64,000 nucleotides of DNA from Marinobacterium sp. LSUCC0821 (GCF_012848475.1 NZ_CP051666.1:1015501-1079500); one strand, 5' to 3'. Shown: positions 21,115-31,204, counted from the first letter of the stretch. Made by a program: numbers and translations. The notes: generated from the letters alone by a model not told the origin.

Positions 21115-21819
21115 TTAGGTTGCCTGCGAGATAAGCATGTTACGGATCTTACCAATCGCTTTGGTTGGGTTAAGACCTTTTGGACATACGTTTACACAGT
21201 TCATGATGCCGTGGCAGCGGAATACGCTGAATGGGTCATCAAGATCAGCTAGACGCTCGCGTGTTGCGGTGTCGCGGCTATCTGCAAGGAAACGGTACGC
21301 CTGTAGCAAGCCAGATGGACCGATGAACTTGTCTGGATTCCACCAGAACGAAGGACAAGAGGTCGAACAACATGCACAAAGGATACACTCGTATAGACCA
21401 TCAAGTTCTGCACGCTCTTCTGGAGACTGCAGACGCTCGATCGCTGGAGCTGGTGTATCGTTGATCAAGAATGGCTTGATCTTCTCGTACTGCTTGTAGA
21501 ACTGAGTCATATCGATAACAAGGTCACGAATAACTGGCAGACCTGGAAGCGGACGAAGAACTAGCTTGTCGTTTTTAACCACTTCAGAAAGCGGAGTAAT
21601 ACAAGCAAGACCATTCTTACCGTTCATGTTTAGACCATCCGAACCACACACACCTTCACGGCATGAGCGACGGTAGGTCAACGTTGTGTCTTTCTCTTTG
21701 AGCAACTGGAGAAGATCCAGCACCATGATGTCCTTACCGCCAGGGATATCAATGTGGATATCCTGCATGTAAGGAGCATCATCGATCTCAGGATTGTAGC
21801 GGTATACACTCACTAGCAT
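21115..21819 (-). CDS. sdhB: succinate dehydrogenase iron-sulfur subunit
   Basis: Complex II subunit carrying the three Fe-S clusters, 234 residues. The 2Fe-2S site is SCREGVCGSDGLNMNG. The 4Fe-4S and 3Fe-4S ligands are in CILCACCSTSCPSFWW and CHGIMNCVNVCPKGLNP. A strong AAGGAG overlaps the sdhA stop codon. Last gene of sdhC-sdhD-sdhA-sdhB. Confidence 0.97.
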   Translation of the reverse strand: MLVSVYRYNPEIDDAPYMQDIHIDIPGGKDIMVLDLLQLLKEKDTTLTYRRSCREGVCGSDGLNMNGKNGLACITPLSEVVKNDKLVLRPLPGLPVIRDLVIDMTQFYKQYEKIKPFLINDTPAPAIERLQSPEERAELDGLYECILCACCSTSCPSFWWNPDKFIGPSGLLQAYRFLADSRDTATRERLADLDDPFSVFRCHGIMNCVNVCPKGLNPTKAIGKIRNMLISQAT

Positions 21820-21831
21820 CTTAATGGCTCC

Positions 21832-23607
21832 TTAGTAAGTTCGAACTTTCGGTGCGAATGCTGGAACGGTTTTCGGTGCAAAGTTAACTGCACGTTTACC
21901 GACAGACTTATCCGCTGGGTAGAACACAGAGTGGCATAGCCAGTTTTCGTCATCACGTTCTGTGAAGTCGTTACGAGCATGCGCACCACGAGACTCTTTA
22001 CGAACCTCAGCTGCGATAGCAGTTGCTTCAGCAACTTCCATCAAGTTCTCAAGCTCAAGCGCTTCGATACGAGAGGTGTTAAATGCACCGCTCTTATCGT
22101 CTAGGTGTAGGTTATTCACACGCTGACGAATCTCTGCAAGCTTAGCTAGACCAATCTGCATTGACTCACCATCACGGAATACACCGAAGTAAAGCTGCAT
22201 GGTGTTCTGAAGATCTTTACGAACATCAGCTACTTTCTCACCGCCAGTCGAGTTATTTAGACGGTTCAAGCGAGCCATTGCCGCTTCGATATCAGCTTCA
22301 GTAGCATCAAGAGCTTCGTAGCCATCACGCATCTGCTGTTCGATCTGGATACCCACAGCGCGACCGAATACAACAAGGTCAAGAAGTGAGTTACCACCGA
22401 GACGGTTAGCACCGTGAACAGATACACAAGCCACTTCACCTGCAGCAAATAGACCTGGAACGATCTTATCTTCACCAGTTACTGGGTCTGGGTTGATCGC
22501 CTGACCACCAATGTTGGTAGCAACACCACCCATCTGGTAGTGACAAGTAGGTACTACTGGGATTGGTTCTTTAACTGGGTCAGCAGCAGCGAATGTCTGA
22601 GACAGCTCACAGATACCAGGAAGACGAGAGTGAAGAACCTCTTCACCTAGGTGATCAAGTTTCAAGTAAACGTGATCGCCATCTGGACCACAGCCACGAC
22701 CTTCTAGAATCTCAAGGATCATAGAACGTGCAACTACGTCACGACCTGCAAGGTCTTTAGCGTTTGGCGCGTAACGCTCCATGAAGCGCTCGCCATCTTT
22801 GTTTACAAGGTAACCACCTTCACCACGACAACCTTCAGTTACAAGCACACCAGCGCCTGCAATACCGGTTGGGTGGAACTGCCACATCTCCATATCCTGC
22901 GCAGCAACACCAGCACGCAGAGCCATACCCATACCGTCACCAGTATTGATCAATGCGTTAGTTGTTGAAGCGTAGATACGACCTGCACCGCCAGTAGCGA
23001 GTACAGTTGCTTTAGCTTTAATGTAAACCGTTTCACCAGTTTCGATACAGATTGCGATAGTACCTACAACAGCACCTTCAGCATTCTTAACAAGATCAAC
23101 CGCGTACCATTCGTTAAGGAATGTAGTACCGGCTTTCATGTTTGCCTGGTAAAGCGTGTGAAGTAGCGCGTGACCTGTACGGTCAGCAGCAGCACAAGTA
23201 CGTGCAGCCTGGCCACCTTCACCGAAGTTCTTAGACTGACCACCGAATGGACGCTGGTAGATACGACCTGTCTCAGTACGTGAGAAAGGAAGACCCATGT
23301 GATCAAGTTCGAATACAGCACGTGGACCTACAGAACACATGTACTCGATAGCATCTTGGTCACCGATGTAGTCAGAACCCTTAACGGTGTCATACATGTG
23401 CCAGCGCCAATCGTCATTTGGATCAGCTGAAGCGATTGCACATGTAATACCACCCTGCGCAGACACAGTGTGCGAACGCGTTGGGAATACTTTAGTTACA
23501 CAGGCAGTGTTAAGGCCAGACTGAGCCAACTGCAGTGCTGCGCGCATACCTGCGCCGCCGCCACCTACTACGATGGCATCAAATGTAAGCGTACGAAGCT
23601 TAGTCAT
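21832..23607 (-). CDS. sdhA: succinate dehydrogenase flavoprotein subunit
   Basis: Catalytic subunit of complex II, 591 residues. FAD-binding [16 protein letters not shown] is near the start, and His46 in SHTVSAQGG is the residue that covalently binds FAD in the family. [21 protein letters not shown] and the C-terminal [17 protein letters not shown] are typical. It lies 3 nt after sdhD and 12 nt before sdhB. Confidence 0.97.
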   Translation of the reverse strand: MTKLRTLTFDAIVVGGGGAGMRAALQLAQSGLNTACVTKVFPTRSHTVSAQGGITCAIASADPNDDWRWHMYDTVKGSDYIGDQDAIEYMCSVGPRAVFELDHMGLPFSRTETGRIYQRPFGGQSKNFGEGGQAARTCAAADRTGHALLHTLYQANMKAGTTFLNEWYAVDLVKNAEGAVVGTIAICIETGETVYIKAKATVLATGGAGRIYASTTNALINTGDGMGMALRAGVAAQDMEMWQFHPTGIAGAGVLVTEGCRGEGGYLVNKDGERFMERYAPNAKDLAGRDVVARSMILEILEGRGCGPDGDHVYLKLDHLGEEVLHSRLPGICELSQTFAAADPVKEPIPVVPTCHYQMGGVATNIGGQAINPDPVTGEDKIVPGLFAAGEVACVSVHGANRLGGNSLLDLVVFGRAVGIQIEQQMRDGYEALDATEADIEAAMARLNRLNNSTGGEKVADVRKDLQNTMQLYFGVFRDGESMQIGLAKLAEIRQRVNNLHLDDKSGAFNTSRIEALELENLMEVAEATAIAAEVRKESRGAHARNDFTERDDENWLCHSVFYPADKSVGKRAVNFAPKTVPAFAPKVRTY

Positions 23608-23610
23608 TGA

Positions 23611-23964
23611 TTAAACCCCCCACAGAATCTGAACGCCCCATACCACGTAGATAAACGCGAGCAGGCCACAAACAGACTGGAAAACAAAACGGATACCGGT
23701 TGGTTTGATGTAGTCAGTAGAGATAGACCACATACCGATCCAAGAGTGCGCTACTAGTGAAAGCAGAGCCAATAGGGAGAAGATGCGCATCGCCGTACCT
23801 TCGAACAGACCCTTCCACGTGTTGTAGTCAAGATCTGGATTAAGCAGTACGTACGCAACCATAAAGATCGAGTAAGACGCTAGGACAACAGCAGTTACAC
23901 GCTGCATCATCCAATCATATAGGCCACTACGACCAAAGCTAGTAATAGAAGTTACCATACCCAA
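23611..23964 (-). CDS. sdhD: succinate dehydrogenase membrane anchor subunit D
   Basis: Small hydrophobic anchor, 117 residues with three membrane helices. The segment SLVAHSWIGMWSISTDYIKP carries the His and the Asp-Tyr region expected near haem b and the quinone site. The start overlaps the end of sdhC by 13 nt, indicating coupled translation. Confidence 0.94.
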   Translation of the reverse strand: MGMVTSITSFGRSGLYDWMMQRVTAVVLASYSIFMVAYVLLNPDLDYNTWKGLFEGTAMRIFSLLALLSLVAHSWIGMWSISTDYIKPTGIRFVFQSVCGLLAFIYVVWGVQILWGV

Positions 23965-24329
23965 ACTCCTGCCAGCAGAATTGCAACAGCAGACAGAGCT
24001 AGCGTTACTTTCGCAGCAGCTTTGCCTGATTCAATCTCTTCACAGTAACCCGCATCCATTACTAGGTGCTTGATACCAGCGAAGAAGTGGTAGAACAGCG
24101 CAGATAGAAGACCCCAAGCGATTAGCTTAGCTAGGAACGAGTCAGTCAACAGTTCAGCAGCTGCATCGAAACCTTCTTGAGACTCAAGAGAGAGGCTCAG
24201 TGCGTACATCATGAAGATCGAGCCAAAGAATAGCGCGAGTCCCGATACACGGTGAAGGATTGACGTTACAGCCGGTAGCGGCTGTTTAATTGTACGAAGA
24301 TCGAGGTTTACAGGTCGTTTTTTGTTCAC
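23952..24329 (-). CDS. sdhC: succinate dehydrogenase cytochrome b556 subunit C
   Basis: First gene of the sdh operon, 125 residues with three membrane helices. KKRPVNLDLRTIKQPLPAV followed by SILHRVSG is the family signature with the quinone-site Ser and Arg; HFFAGIKHLVMDAG holds the haem-ligand His region. It is divergent from gltA across 456 bp. Confidence 0.95.
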   Translation of the reverse strand: MNKKRPVNLDLRTIKQPLPAVTSILHRVSGLALFFGSIFMMYALSLSLESQEGFDAAAELLTDSFLAKLIAWGLLSALFYHFFAGIKHLVMDAGYCEEIESGKAAAKVTLALSAVAILLAGVWVW

Positions 24330-24448
24330 GGCTCTAGTTCACACTTTTGTGCCCTTCTACGGGGCCTCGGTTACTAGTTAGTACCTGGTATACGGTGGCA
24401 ATATTGCAACCGATCAGGACGACGAAGAAATTTACTTTATGCACTATG

Positions 24449-24464
24449 GAAATAAGCTTATTTC
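24449..24464. promoter_or_regulatory. 16-bp perfect palindrome between sdhC and gltA
   Basis: GAAATAAGCTTATTTC is a perfect palindrome 120 bp upstream of sdhC and 321 bp upstream of gltA. It is flanked by GCAC and GTGC further out. A dimeric regulator site acting on sdh, gltA or both is likely; the protein is unknown. Confidence 0.5.
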
Positions 24465-24660
24465 AATTTGTGCAGTGCGCAATTTCCGAGTCGTGATTAT
24501 ACCAATCGAACCTTTTTTGACAATCGAACTTAGCGCGTATTAGCCAATGGTTTAATACGATAAGAACCAATAACCATGCAATTTGCGCCAAACCCCCAAC
24601 TAAAGGGGCATATATCATTTTGCAATTAGATTATGACTTTTGCGCTGCACAAAACTAACG

Positions 24661-24688
24661 TTGACAAAGATTTTCGCGTCACTATAGT
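24661..24688 (+). promoter_or_regulatory. sigma-70 promoter of gltA
   Basis: TTGACA at 24661-24666 and TATAGT at 24683-24688 are 16 bp apart. Transcription would start near 24695, giving a leader of about 90 nt before gltA. Confidence 0.8.
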
Positions 24689-24785
24689 GAAACCGCCTTA
24701 TAGAGATCCAAGCCACCCTTGGATACCCTCTTGAGAAGCTCAGTAAACCCTACTGAGCTGTAACGGATATAGATAGGAGCCTACA

Positions 24786-26069
24786 ATGGCTGAGAAATTT
24801 GCACGTTTAAGTATTGATGGTCTGGAAAAAGAGATCCAGCTTCCAATCTACAGTGGCACAGAAGGTCCAGATGTTATCGACGTTCGCCCACTAACTGGCG
24901 AAGGCCTTTTCACTTACGACCCAGGATTTGTATCAACTGCGTCATGTGAATCTAAAATCACCTACATCGACGGTAACAACGGTGTACTTCTTCACCGCGG
25001 CTACCCAATTGAAGAGCTTGCAGAGCACTCAGACTACCTAGAAGTGTGTTACCTACTTCTTAATGGCGAACTGCCAACACCTGAGCAGAAAGAGAAGTTT
25101 GACTACACTGTTGCTAACCACACAATGGTTCATGAGCAACTACGTACCTTCTTCCAAGGTTTCCGTCGTGATGCACACCCAATGGCTATTATGTGTGGTG
25201 TAGTAGGTGCACTTTCAGCGTTCTACCACGACTCACTCGATATCAATAACCCATACCACCGTGAAGTGTGTGCGTACCGCCTAATCGCGAAAATGCCTAC
25301 TCTTGCGGCTATGTGTTACAAGTTCTCAATCGGCCAGCCGTTCATCTACCCACGTAATGATCTTGGTTACGCAGAGAACTTCCTGCAGATGATGTTTGCA
25401 ACGCCTTGTTCTGATTACGAGATCAATCCAGTACTTGCTCGCGCAATGGATCGTATCTTCACACTGCACGCAGACCACGAGCAGAACGCATCGACTTCGA
25501 CTGTACGCCTAGCGGGTTCATCAGGCGCTAACCCATTTGCTTGTATTGCAGCAGGTATCGCAGCACTTTGGGGCCCTGCACACGGCGGTGCTAACGAAGC
25601 TGTACTTAAGATGCTTGCTGAGATCGGTTCGGTTGAAAACATCCCAGCATTTATTGAGAAAGCGAAAGATCCTAACGATCCGTTCCGTCTAATGGGCTTC
25701 GGTCACCGCGTATACCGCAACTTCGACCCACGCTCACGTGTTATGAAACAGACTTGTGACGAGGTTCTTGCAGAACTGGGTATCGTTGATGACCCAATGC
25801 TAGATATCGCGAAAGAACTTGAGCGTATCGCCCTTGAAGATGAGTACTTTGTAAGCCGTAAGCTCTACCCTAACGTAGACTTCTACTCAGGTATCATCTT
25901 GAAAGCGATCGGTATCCCAACTTCAATGTTTACCGTAATCTTCGCCCTATCTCGCACAATCGGCTGGATCTCTCACTGGAACGAGTTCCACTCAAGCCCG
26001 AACAAGATCGGTCGTCCTCGCCAGCTATACACTGGTGCAGAGAAACGCAAACACCCACGCGCTAAGTAA
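24786..26069 (+). CDS. gltA: citrate synthase, type II (hexameric)
   Basis: Condenses oxaloacetate and acetyl-CoA, the entry to the TCA cycle. The 427 residues are the normal length for the NADH-regulated Gram-negative form. [17 protein letters not shown] and [14 protein letters not shown] contain catalytic His residues, and the end [20 protein letters not shown] is typical. TAGGAGCCTACA precedes the start. Divergent from sdhCDAB; followed by a strong terminator, so it is monocistronic. Confidence 0.98.
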   Translation: MAEKFARLSIDGLEKEIQLPIYSGTEGPDVIDVRPLTGEGLFTYDPGFVSTASCESKITYIDGNNGVLLHRGYPIEELAEHSDYLEVCYLLLNGELPTPEQKEKFDYTVANHTMVHEQLRTFFQGFRRDAHPMAIMCGVVGALSAFYHDSLDINNPYHREVCAYRLIAKMPTLAAMCYKFSIGQPFIYPRNDLGYAENFLQMMFATPCSDYEINPVLARAMDRIFTLHADHEQNASTSTVRLAGSSGANPFACIAAGIAALWGPAHGGANEAVLKMLAEIGSVENIPAFIEKAKDPNDPFRLMGFGHRVYRNFDPRSRVMKQTCDEVLAELGIVDDPMLDIAKELERIALEDEYFVSRKLYPNVDFYSGIILKAIGIPTSMFTVIFALSRTIGWISHWNEFHSSPNKIGRPRQLYTGAEKRKHPRAK

Positions 26070-26084
26070 TTAGAACGTAGGTTT

Positions 26085-26112
26085 AAAAAACCCAGCTTCG
26101 GCTGGGTTTTTT
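26085..26112 (+). terminator. gltA terminator
   Basis: AAAAAACCCAGC, TTCG tetraloop, GCTGGGTTTTTT. Strong rho-independent structure 15 nt after the gltA stop codon. Confidence 0.95.
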
Positions 26113-26139
26113 ATTGGTCGGCATCCCTCCGGGGAACCT

Positions 26140-26160
26140 CCTACAGACGCACCCTGTAGG
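26140..26160. repeat. CCTACAG/CTGTAGG inverted repeat
   Basis: A 7-bp inverted repeat with a 7-nt loop, inside a region of small repeats (26120-26180). It resembles the hairpins at 11496 and 48454 and lies between the gltA terminator and the agl promoter. Confidence 0.55.
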
Positions 26161-26191
26161 AACCTCCCCACAGGGGTGGTGAAATCTACCT

Positions 26192-26213
26192 TCGCACACG
26201 CAATAAATTTAAG
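26192..26213 (+). promoter_or_regulatory. conserved upstream element, agl copy
   Basis: TCGCACACGC followed by AATAAATTTAAG. Almost the same element stands before the GH32 gene (35961-35982), and a looser one before the last GH13 gene (37578-37608). It always lies upstream of the LacI-type operator and may be an activator site or UP-like element. Confidence 0.5.
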
Positions 26214-26276
26214 AAGTAATTAAGTTACATCTGAGACTTGTTACTTAATCGTTCTTTGTTAGTATCTTTATCCAAG

Positions 26277-26290
26277 CTAAATCGTTTAAG
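26277..26290. promoter_or_regulatory. LacI-type operator before the ABC transporter
   Basis: CTAAATCGTTTAAG, an imperfect palindrome with the central CG typical of LacI-family operators. It is identical to the site at 37649-37662 and one base different from that at 36036-36049. It lies 61 nt before the binding-protein start and inside the longer open frame that begins at 26238, a further reason to reject that start. Confidence 0.75.
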
Positions 26291-26351
26291 TAAAACCTTA
26301 AGTAATTTAGTTTTCTTACGAGAATATTTTCCAAAGTGCGGAGAAAAAATA

Positions 26352-27710
26352 ATGAAAACAGCATTTAAACCTAGCTTGCTAGCACTAGCAGTAGGCCTAT
26401 CATCTTCAGCTATGGCTGCTGATCTAATGTACCCAATTGGTGAAGGCGCATTCAGCTGGGACGCATACAATAAATTTGCTGCTGCAAATGACTTTACTGG
26501 TGAAACCCTCACCATGACAGGTGCTACAACAGGTAACGATGCACAGCGCTACCGTAACCTTTACGCTTACTTCACTGAAGCAACTGGCGCTAAAGTAGAA
26601 TACTCTGGTTCTGAAAGCTTCGAGCAGGATATAGTTATCGCTTCTAAAGCTGGCGGTCTTCCAGACGTATCTGCATTCCCTCAGCCTGGTCTTGCAAAAG
26701 ACCTAGCGAAAGGCGGCTTCATCAAAGAACTTACAGCAGAACAAGATGCTCGCATCCGCAATGATTTTGCAGCAGGTAACTCATGGGCTGACCTAGGTAC
26801 TTTTGATAACGGTAAAGGCGGTAAATCGCTATTCGGTATCTTCTTCGGTACTGACGTTAAATCTCTTGTTTGGTACTCACCAGAGCAGTTCGAGGAAGGC
26901 GGATACGAAATTCCTCATACTCAGGAAGAACTTATGGCTCTGAGCAAGCAGATCGTAGCTGATGGTGGCACACCTTGGTGTATCGGTTTAGGTTCAGGTG
27001 CAGCTACTGGCTGGCCAGCAACAGACTGGGTTGAAGATATGATGCTTCGCACTGTCTCTGTTGAAGAGTACGATCAGTGGGTTGCTAACGACATGAAGTT
27101 CAACGACCCTCGTGTAATCAATGCAATCGAGAAGTACGGTGAATTCGTTCACGCTGCTGGCTTTGCTGATGGTGGTCCAGAAGCTGCTGCATCTGTCGAC
27201 TTCCGCGACAGCCCAGATGGTCTATTTGAGCTTCCACCAAAATGTTACATGCACCGTCAAGCTTCATTCATTCCAATCTTCTTCCCAGAAGGTGTAGAGA
27301 TGGGTAAAGATGCTGACTTCTTCTACTTCCCACCTTTCGAAGCAAACGCTGAACTTGGTCGTCCAGTATTAGGTTCTGGTGGTCTAGTATCTCCATTCAA
27401 TGATCGTCCGGTAACTACTGCATTCATCAACTTCCTGCAGACACCTATCGCACACGAAATCATGATGGCTCAGGGTCAGTTCTTGACTCCGCACAAAGAT
27501 GCGAACCTAGATATCTATACTAGCGATACTCAGCGCCAGCTTGGTGAGATCCTTACTACTGCAACAAGCTTCCGTTTCGACGGTTCTGACTTGATGCCAG
27601 GTGAGATTGGCACTAACGCTTTCTGGACTGGCATGGTTGACTACACTACCGGTACAGACGCTAAGACTGTTGCTGATGCAATCCAGAAACGTTGGGATAG
27701 CATTAAGTAA
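26352..27710 (+). CDS. aglE: alpha-glucoside ABC transporter, periplasmic binding protein (AglE-like)
   Basis: Extracytoplasmic solute receptor, 452 residues. The signal peptide ends at about residue 22 (SSSAMA, then ADLMYP). The middle and end closely match rhizobial AglE: WCIGLGSGAATGWPATDW, RDSPDGLFELPPKCYMHRQ and ATSFRFDGSDLMPGEIG. AglE takes sucrose, maltose, trehalose and related alpha-glucosides in Sinorhizobium. I use the ATG at 26352, with GGAGA 8 nt upstream. A longer frame from 26238 would include the operator and lack a signal peptide at its N-terminus. First gene of the operon with aglF, aglG and aglK. Confidence 0.9.
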   Translation: MKTAFKPSLLALAVGLSSSAMAADLMYPIGEGAFSWDAYNKFAAANDFTGETLTMTGATTGNDAQRYRNLYAYFTEATGAKVEYSGSESFEQDIVIASKAGGLPDVSAFPQPGLAKDLAKGGFIKELTAEQDARIRNDFAAGNSWADLGTFDNGKGGKSLFGIFFGTDVKSLVWYSPEQFEEGGYEIPHTQEELMALSKQIVADGGTPWCIGLGSGAATGWPATDWVEDMMLRTVSVEEYDQWVANDMKFNDPRVINAIEKYGEFVHAAGFADGGPEAAASVDFRDSPDGLFELPPKCYMHRQASFIPIFFPEGVEMGKDADFFYFPPFEANAELGRPVLGSGGLVSPFNDRPVTTAFINFLQTPIAHEIMMAQGQFLTPHKDANLDIYTSDTQRQLGEILTTATSFRFDGSDLMPGEIGTNAFWTGMVDYTTGTDAKTVADAIQKRWDSIK

Positions 27711-27722
27711 TTCGCGTTAAAT

Positions 27723-27776
27723 AGGGTTTTCTTTTCAGAAAACCCTACATCTATACGGCCCGGTCTCTCCGGGCCG
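27723..27776 (+). terminator. two hairpins between the binding protein and permease genes
   Basis: AGGGTTTTC/GAAAACCCT (27723-27746) and CGGCCCGG/CCGGGCCG (27756-27776), the second followed by ATTTTAAT. Such structures usually give partial termination or protect the upstream mRNA, so that binding protein is made in excess over permease. Confidence 0.75.
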
Positions 27777-27798
27777 ATTTTAATCTAGGAGAGTGATA

Positions 27799-28776
27799 AT
27801 GAGCCCATTGGTTCAGGGTATAGTAACCATCGCACTTGGCGTTGGTGGTAGCATTGCCTACTTTTACCTATCAAATCTATTTCTCGACAAGGTTCTCTTC
27901 CCTGCACGCGGTGAGAACATTTCAAGAAACATAAACCGCGCAAATACGATTAGACCCTGGTTATTTCTTGGTCCAACGGCTTTGTTGCTTGCTATTTATC
28001 TCTTCTACCCTGTAGTTGGCTCTTTCGTACGCTCACTGTACAACCGTGATGGTGATCTCTTTATAGGTTTTGACAACTACACAACATTTTTCGCTTCAGA
28101 TGGCTTTCAAACAGCCTTCATGAACAATGCTTTATGGGCGCTAGTTGTTCCCGCCCTATCGACATTCCTAGGCCTTGTTATCGCTCAATTAACAGACCAG
28201 TTAAAGTGGGGAAACATTGCCAAATCTATTATCTTTATGCCAATGGCAATCTCTTTTGTCGGTGCTTCACTGATTTGGAAATTTGTCTACGCAAACGATC
28301 CAGACATAGGTCTGATTAATGCAATACGCGGCTCTTTCGGCCTAGAATCAATGGATCCATTACAGGTACCTTTTTGGAATAATCTATTTCTCATGGTGAT
28401 TCTGATTTGGGTACAGACCGGATTTGCAATGGTCATTCTATCTGCTGCTCTACGAGGTATTCCAGACGAGACTATTGAAGCGGCTATCATTGATGGAGCC
28501 AACCCATTCCAAGTTTTTTTCAAAATCCAAATACCACAAATCACAACAACAATCGTAGTTGTATGGACAACTATCACTATTCTAGTCCTGAAGGTATTCG
28601 ATATCGTTTATGCCATGACAGGCGGTAACTTCGACACTCAAATTCTACCGAGTTACATGATGCAGTTTATGTTCCGTGATGATGGTCGAGCGACTGCTAT
28701 TGCAGTTGTCATTATGCTTATTGTCTCACCAGTAATGATTCAAAACGTTCGTCAAGCACGACGTGAGATGAGATAA
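27799..28776 (+). CDS. aglF: alpha-glucoside ABC transporter permease (AglF-like)
   Basis: Inner-membrane permease of the MalF type, 325 residues, about seven or eight helices. An extra N-terminal helix precedes the core, and the cytoplasmic EAA loop is seen in ETIEAAIIDGANPFQVFFKIQIPQ. The ATG at 27799 is used because TAGGAG lies 7-8 nt upstream; the frame can be extended two codons to a GTG. It is 10 nt before aglG. Confidence 0.9.
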   Translation: MSPLVQGIVTIALGVGGSIAYFYLSNLFLDKVLFPARGENISRNINRANTIRPWLFLGPTALLLAIYLFYPVVGSFVRSLYNRDGDLFIGFDNYTTFFASDGFQTAFMNNALWALVVPALSTFLGLVIAQLTDQLKWGNIAKSIIFMPMAISFVGASLIWKFVYANDPDIGLINAIRGSFGLESMDPLQVPFWNNLFLMVILIWVQTGFAMVILSAALRGIPDETIEAAIIDGANPFQVFFKIQIPQITTTIVVVWTTITILVLKVFDIVYAMTGGNFDTQILPSYMMQFMFRDDGRATAIAVVIMLIVSPVMIQNVRQARREMR

Positions 28777-28786
28777 GGAGTAGACC

Positions 28787-29941
28787 ATGGATAATATTGC
28801 AGGCAAAAAATCAGCTCTGACCTGGGCAACTCGACTAACAGTTTTTGCACTTGTTGTAATCTGGTTAATCCCAACGACAGGTCTCTTAGTTTCATCCTTC
28901 CGAGATCGTGATCAGATTTCCGCTACGGGCTGGTGGTTATCCCCTTTCTCTGTCGAACAGGGCCTCCGCGGTAGAACAACTATCGAAGGTGTAATCAAAG
29001 AGGGTGATACATATATCTCTAGAGGTTCACTTTTCGATGATGAAGAGATATTAAAATCGGTAGGAGATACACGCCCTCCTATTTCAGCGTTTGGTACAAC
29101 CGGTCGCGATCCAGGCAAATACCCATCTGGTGAGTTAGCCGACATAGGCAAGGGCAACAAACTAGTAGTTAATGCCGATGGTACTTATGAGTTTTTCTCT
29201 TCTAAAGCTCCTGGAAGCACAGGACAGCGCGTATATGTAATCGCATCTATGCCACCTGACTTTTCTTTTGAGAACTACATAACTGTGTTAACAGCTGACA
29301 AAATGGATGTTGCTTTCATAAACACACTGACGGTTACCATCCCAACGACCATTATCCCGATTTTAATGGCAGCCTTTGCTGCATACGCACTAGCTTGGAT
29401 GGATTTTAAAGGCCGAGGGTTGCTTCTGGGCGCAGTTGTAGCGGCACTTGTTGTGCCACTGCAGCTTGCACTCGTACCCGCCTTACAACTACACAACGCT
29501 GTAGGTATCGGGCAAAGTTTTCTAGGGATCTGGTTAGCACACAGCGCGTTTGGACAACCTCTTGCTGTCTATCTACTTAGAAACTATATGATCGGATTAC
29601 CTAAAGACATCATAGAATCAGCACGTGTTGATGGAGCAACTGACTTTCAGGTATTTGTGAGAATAGTATTACCGCTCTCCTTCCCTGCTTTAGCATCATT
29701 TGCAATTTTCCAGTTCCTATGGACTTGGAATGACCTACTGGTTGCGAAGGTCTTCCTTCCCTCAGCAGACGAAGCAAAAGTTATGACCGTAAAAATTGCT
29801 GATGACCTGCTTGGTTCACGCGGCGGTGATTGGGGCATTTTAGCGACAGCCGCTTTCGTATCGATTGCAGTACCTCTACTAGTATTCTTTACACTGCAAC
29901 GCTACCTCGTACGTGGATTACTGTCTGGGTCAGTTAAATAA
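28787..29941 (+). CDS. aglG: alpha-glucoside ABC transporter permease (AglG-like)
   Basis: MalG-type permease, 384 residues, with an N-terminal helix, a long periplasmic loop (about residues 40-160) and five core helices. The EAA loop is DIIESARVDGATDFQVFVRIVLPLS. The large loop is characteristic of AglG and makes it longer than MalG (296 residues in E. coli). It pairs with AglF and the AglK ATPase. Confidence 0.9.
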   Translation: MDNIAGKKSALTWATRLTVFALVVIWLIPTTGLLVSSFRDRDQISATGWWLSPFSVEQGLRGRTTIEGVIKEGDTYISRGSLFDDEEILKSVGDTRPPISAFGTTGRDPGKYPSGELADIGKGNKLVVNADGTYEFFSSKAPGSTGQRVYVIASMPPDFSFENYITVLTADKMDVAFINTLTVTIPTTIIPILMAAFAAYALAWMDFKGRGLLLGAVVAALVVPLQLALVPALQLHNAVGIGQSFLGIWLAHSAFGQPLAVYLLRNYMIGLPKDIIESARVDGATDFQVFVRIVLPLSFPALASFAIFQFLWTWNDLLVAKVFLPSADEAKVMTVKIADDLLGSRGGDWGILATAAFVSIAVPLLVFFTLQRYLVRGLLSGSVK

Positions 29942-30038
29942 ATAAGAATGTGGTTGTAGACAACTACTGTCAGTTAGAAATTAGATCTAATCCATTAGTG
30001 GGTAGTAGATCAAAAACCTTTAAAAGAGGGAGCCAAAA

Positions 30039-31124
30039 ATGGCTGAATTAAAACTTAGTGGTGTTCGCAAGACTTATGGCGGCGAAATTGATGTTCTAAA
30101 AAACATCAATCTAGAGATTAACCAAGGCGAGCTAGTTGTATTTGTTGGACCTTCTGGTTGCGGTAAATCAACACTTCTCCGAATGATTGCAGGCCTTGAA
30201 AAGATCTCTGACGGCACCCTAGAAATCGATGGCCAGGTAGTAAATGATGTGCCACCTGCACAGCGTGGCATAGCCATGGTTTTCCAAAGCTACGCGCTCT
30301 ACCCTCACATGACGGTGCGTGACAATATGTCTTTCGCACTGACTCTAGCGAAAAAATCTAAAGAAGAGATTAACGAAGCAGTAAACAAAGCTGCTGATAT
30401 TCTTCAGCTGTCGGATTACCTTGATCGCTTACCAAAAGCGCTTTCAGGTGGTCAGCGCCAACGCGTGGCTATCGGTCGAGCTATTGTTCGTGACCCTAAG
30501 GTATACCTATTTGATGAGCCTCTATCAAACCTTGACGCAGCTCTTCGTGTAGCAACTCGAATTGAGATTGCTCGCCTTAAAGAATCGATGCCAGACAGCA
30601 CTATGATCTACGTAACTCACGATCAGGTTGAGGCCATGACTTTAGCTTCACGCATCGTTGTACTTGCGGACAAAGGCATTGCCCAAGTAGGTACGCCGCT
30701 AGAGCTTTATGAGACACCAGAGAATGAATTTGTTGCTCAGTTTATCGGTTCCCCTTCAATGAACCTGCTTAGTGGTGAAATTGTTGCTACCGGTACGCAG
30801 ACAACAGTGAAACTTGATGCCGGCGGAACAGCGACCTCATCAATCGCAACGAATAATGACCAACTAGGTGCACGAGTTAATATTGGTGTACGCCCAGAAG
30901 ACTTTGAAATCTGTGAAGGTGATGACTGGTTCTTCCAGGGTAAAGTTGACATCACAGAGGCACTTGGTGAAGTAACATTAATGTACTTCGAGCCAATCAA
31001 TGGAGCAGATCCTGTCGTAGGCAAGCTACAAGGCATCCATAAGGACGTACGCGGTACAACTGCCAAATTCTCTGTTGCTCCAGAGAAAGTTCATCTGTTC
31101 AAAAACGGCATTACAATGCGCTAA
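30039..31124 (+). CDS. aglK: alpha-glucoside ABC transporter ATPase (AglK/MsmK-like)
   Basis: CUT1-family ATPase, 361 residues. Walker A is GPSGCGKST (about 37-45), Q-loop VFQSYALYPHMTV, signature LSGGQRQRVAIGRA, Walker B VYLFDEPLSNLD and a switch His in YVTHDQVEA. A C-terminal TOBE-type domain (about 240-361) includes NIGVRPEDFEI. GAGGGAG precedes the start. The 97-nt gap after aglG holds a 12-bp palindrome, ATTAGATCTAAT (29980-29991), but no terminator. Confidence 0.93.
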   Translation: MAELKLSGVRKTYGGEIDVLKNINLEINQGELVVFVGPSGCGKSTLLRMIAGLEKISDGTLEIDGQVVNDVPPAQRGIAMVFQSYALYPHMTVRDNMSFALTLAKKSKEEINEAVNKAADILQLSDYLDRLPKALSGGQRQRVAIGRAIVRDPKVYLFDEPLSNLDAALRVATRIEIARLKESMPDSTMIYVTHDQVEAMTLASRIVVLADKGIAQVGTPLELYETPENEFVAQFIGSPSMNLLSGEIVATGTQTTVKLDAGGTATSSIATNNDQLGARVNIGVRPEDFEICEGDDWFFQGKVDITEALGEVTLMYFEPINGADPVVGKLQGIHKDVRGTTAKFSVAPEKVHLFKNGITMR

Positions 31125-31151
31125 GCGCGAAGAATTAATTAGTAACTAACT

Positions 31152-31189
31152 ATCCCGGCTCATTGACTATATGAGGCCGGGATTTTTTT
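31152..31189 (+). terminator. rho-independent terminator after aglK
   Basis: ATCCCGGCTCAT pairs, with one bulge, with ATGAGGCCGGGAT, followed by seven T. It lies 27 nt after the aglK stop and 16 nt before the GH13 gene, so that gene is either read through or has a promoter in this short interval. Confidence 0.85.
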
Positions 31190-31204
31190 AAGGAAAACGA
31201 AGCT

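Larger units (their letters stand above)
24330..24785. other. sdhC-gltA divergent control region
   Basis: 456 bp without a gene. It holds a perfect 16-bp palindrome (24449-24464), a strong gltA promoter (24661-24688) and a weaker TTGACA at 24517-24522. No ORF with a ribosome binding site was seen. Confidence 0.6.

Noticed and set aside
26238-26351. N-terminal extension of the binding protein to 26238
   Set aside because: It would translate the LacI-type operator and put 38 residues in front of a clear signal peptide; the ATG at 26352 has a good ribosome binding site.
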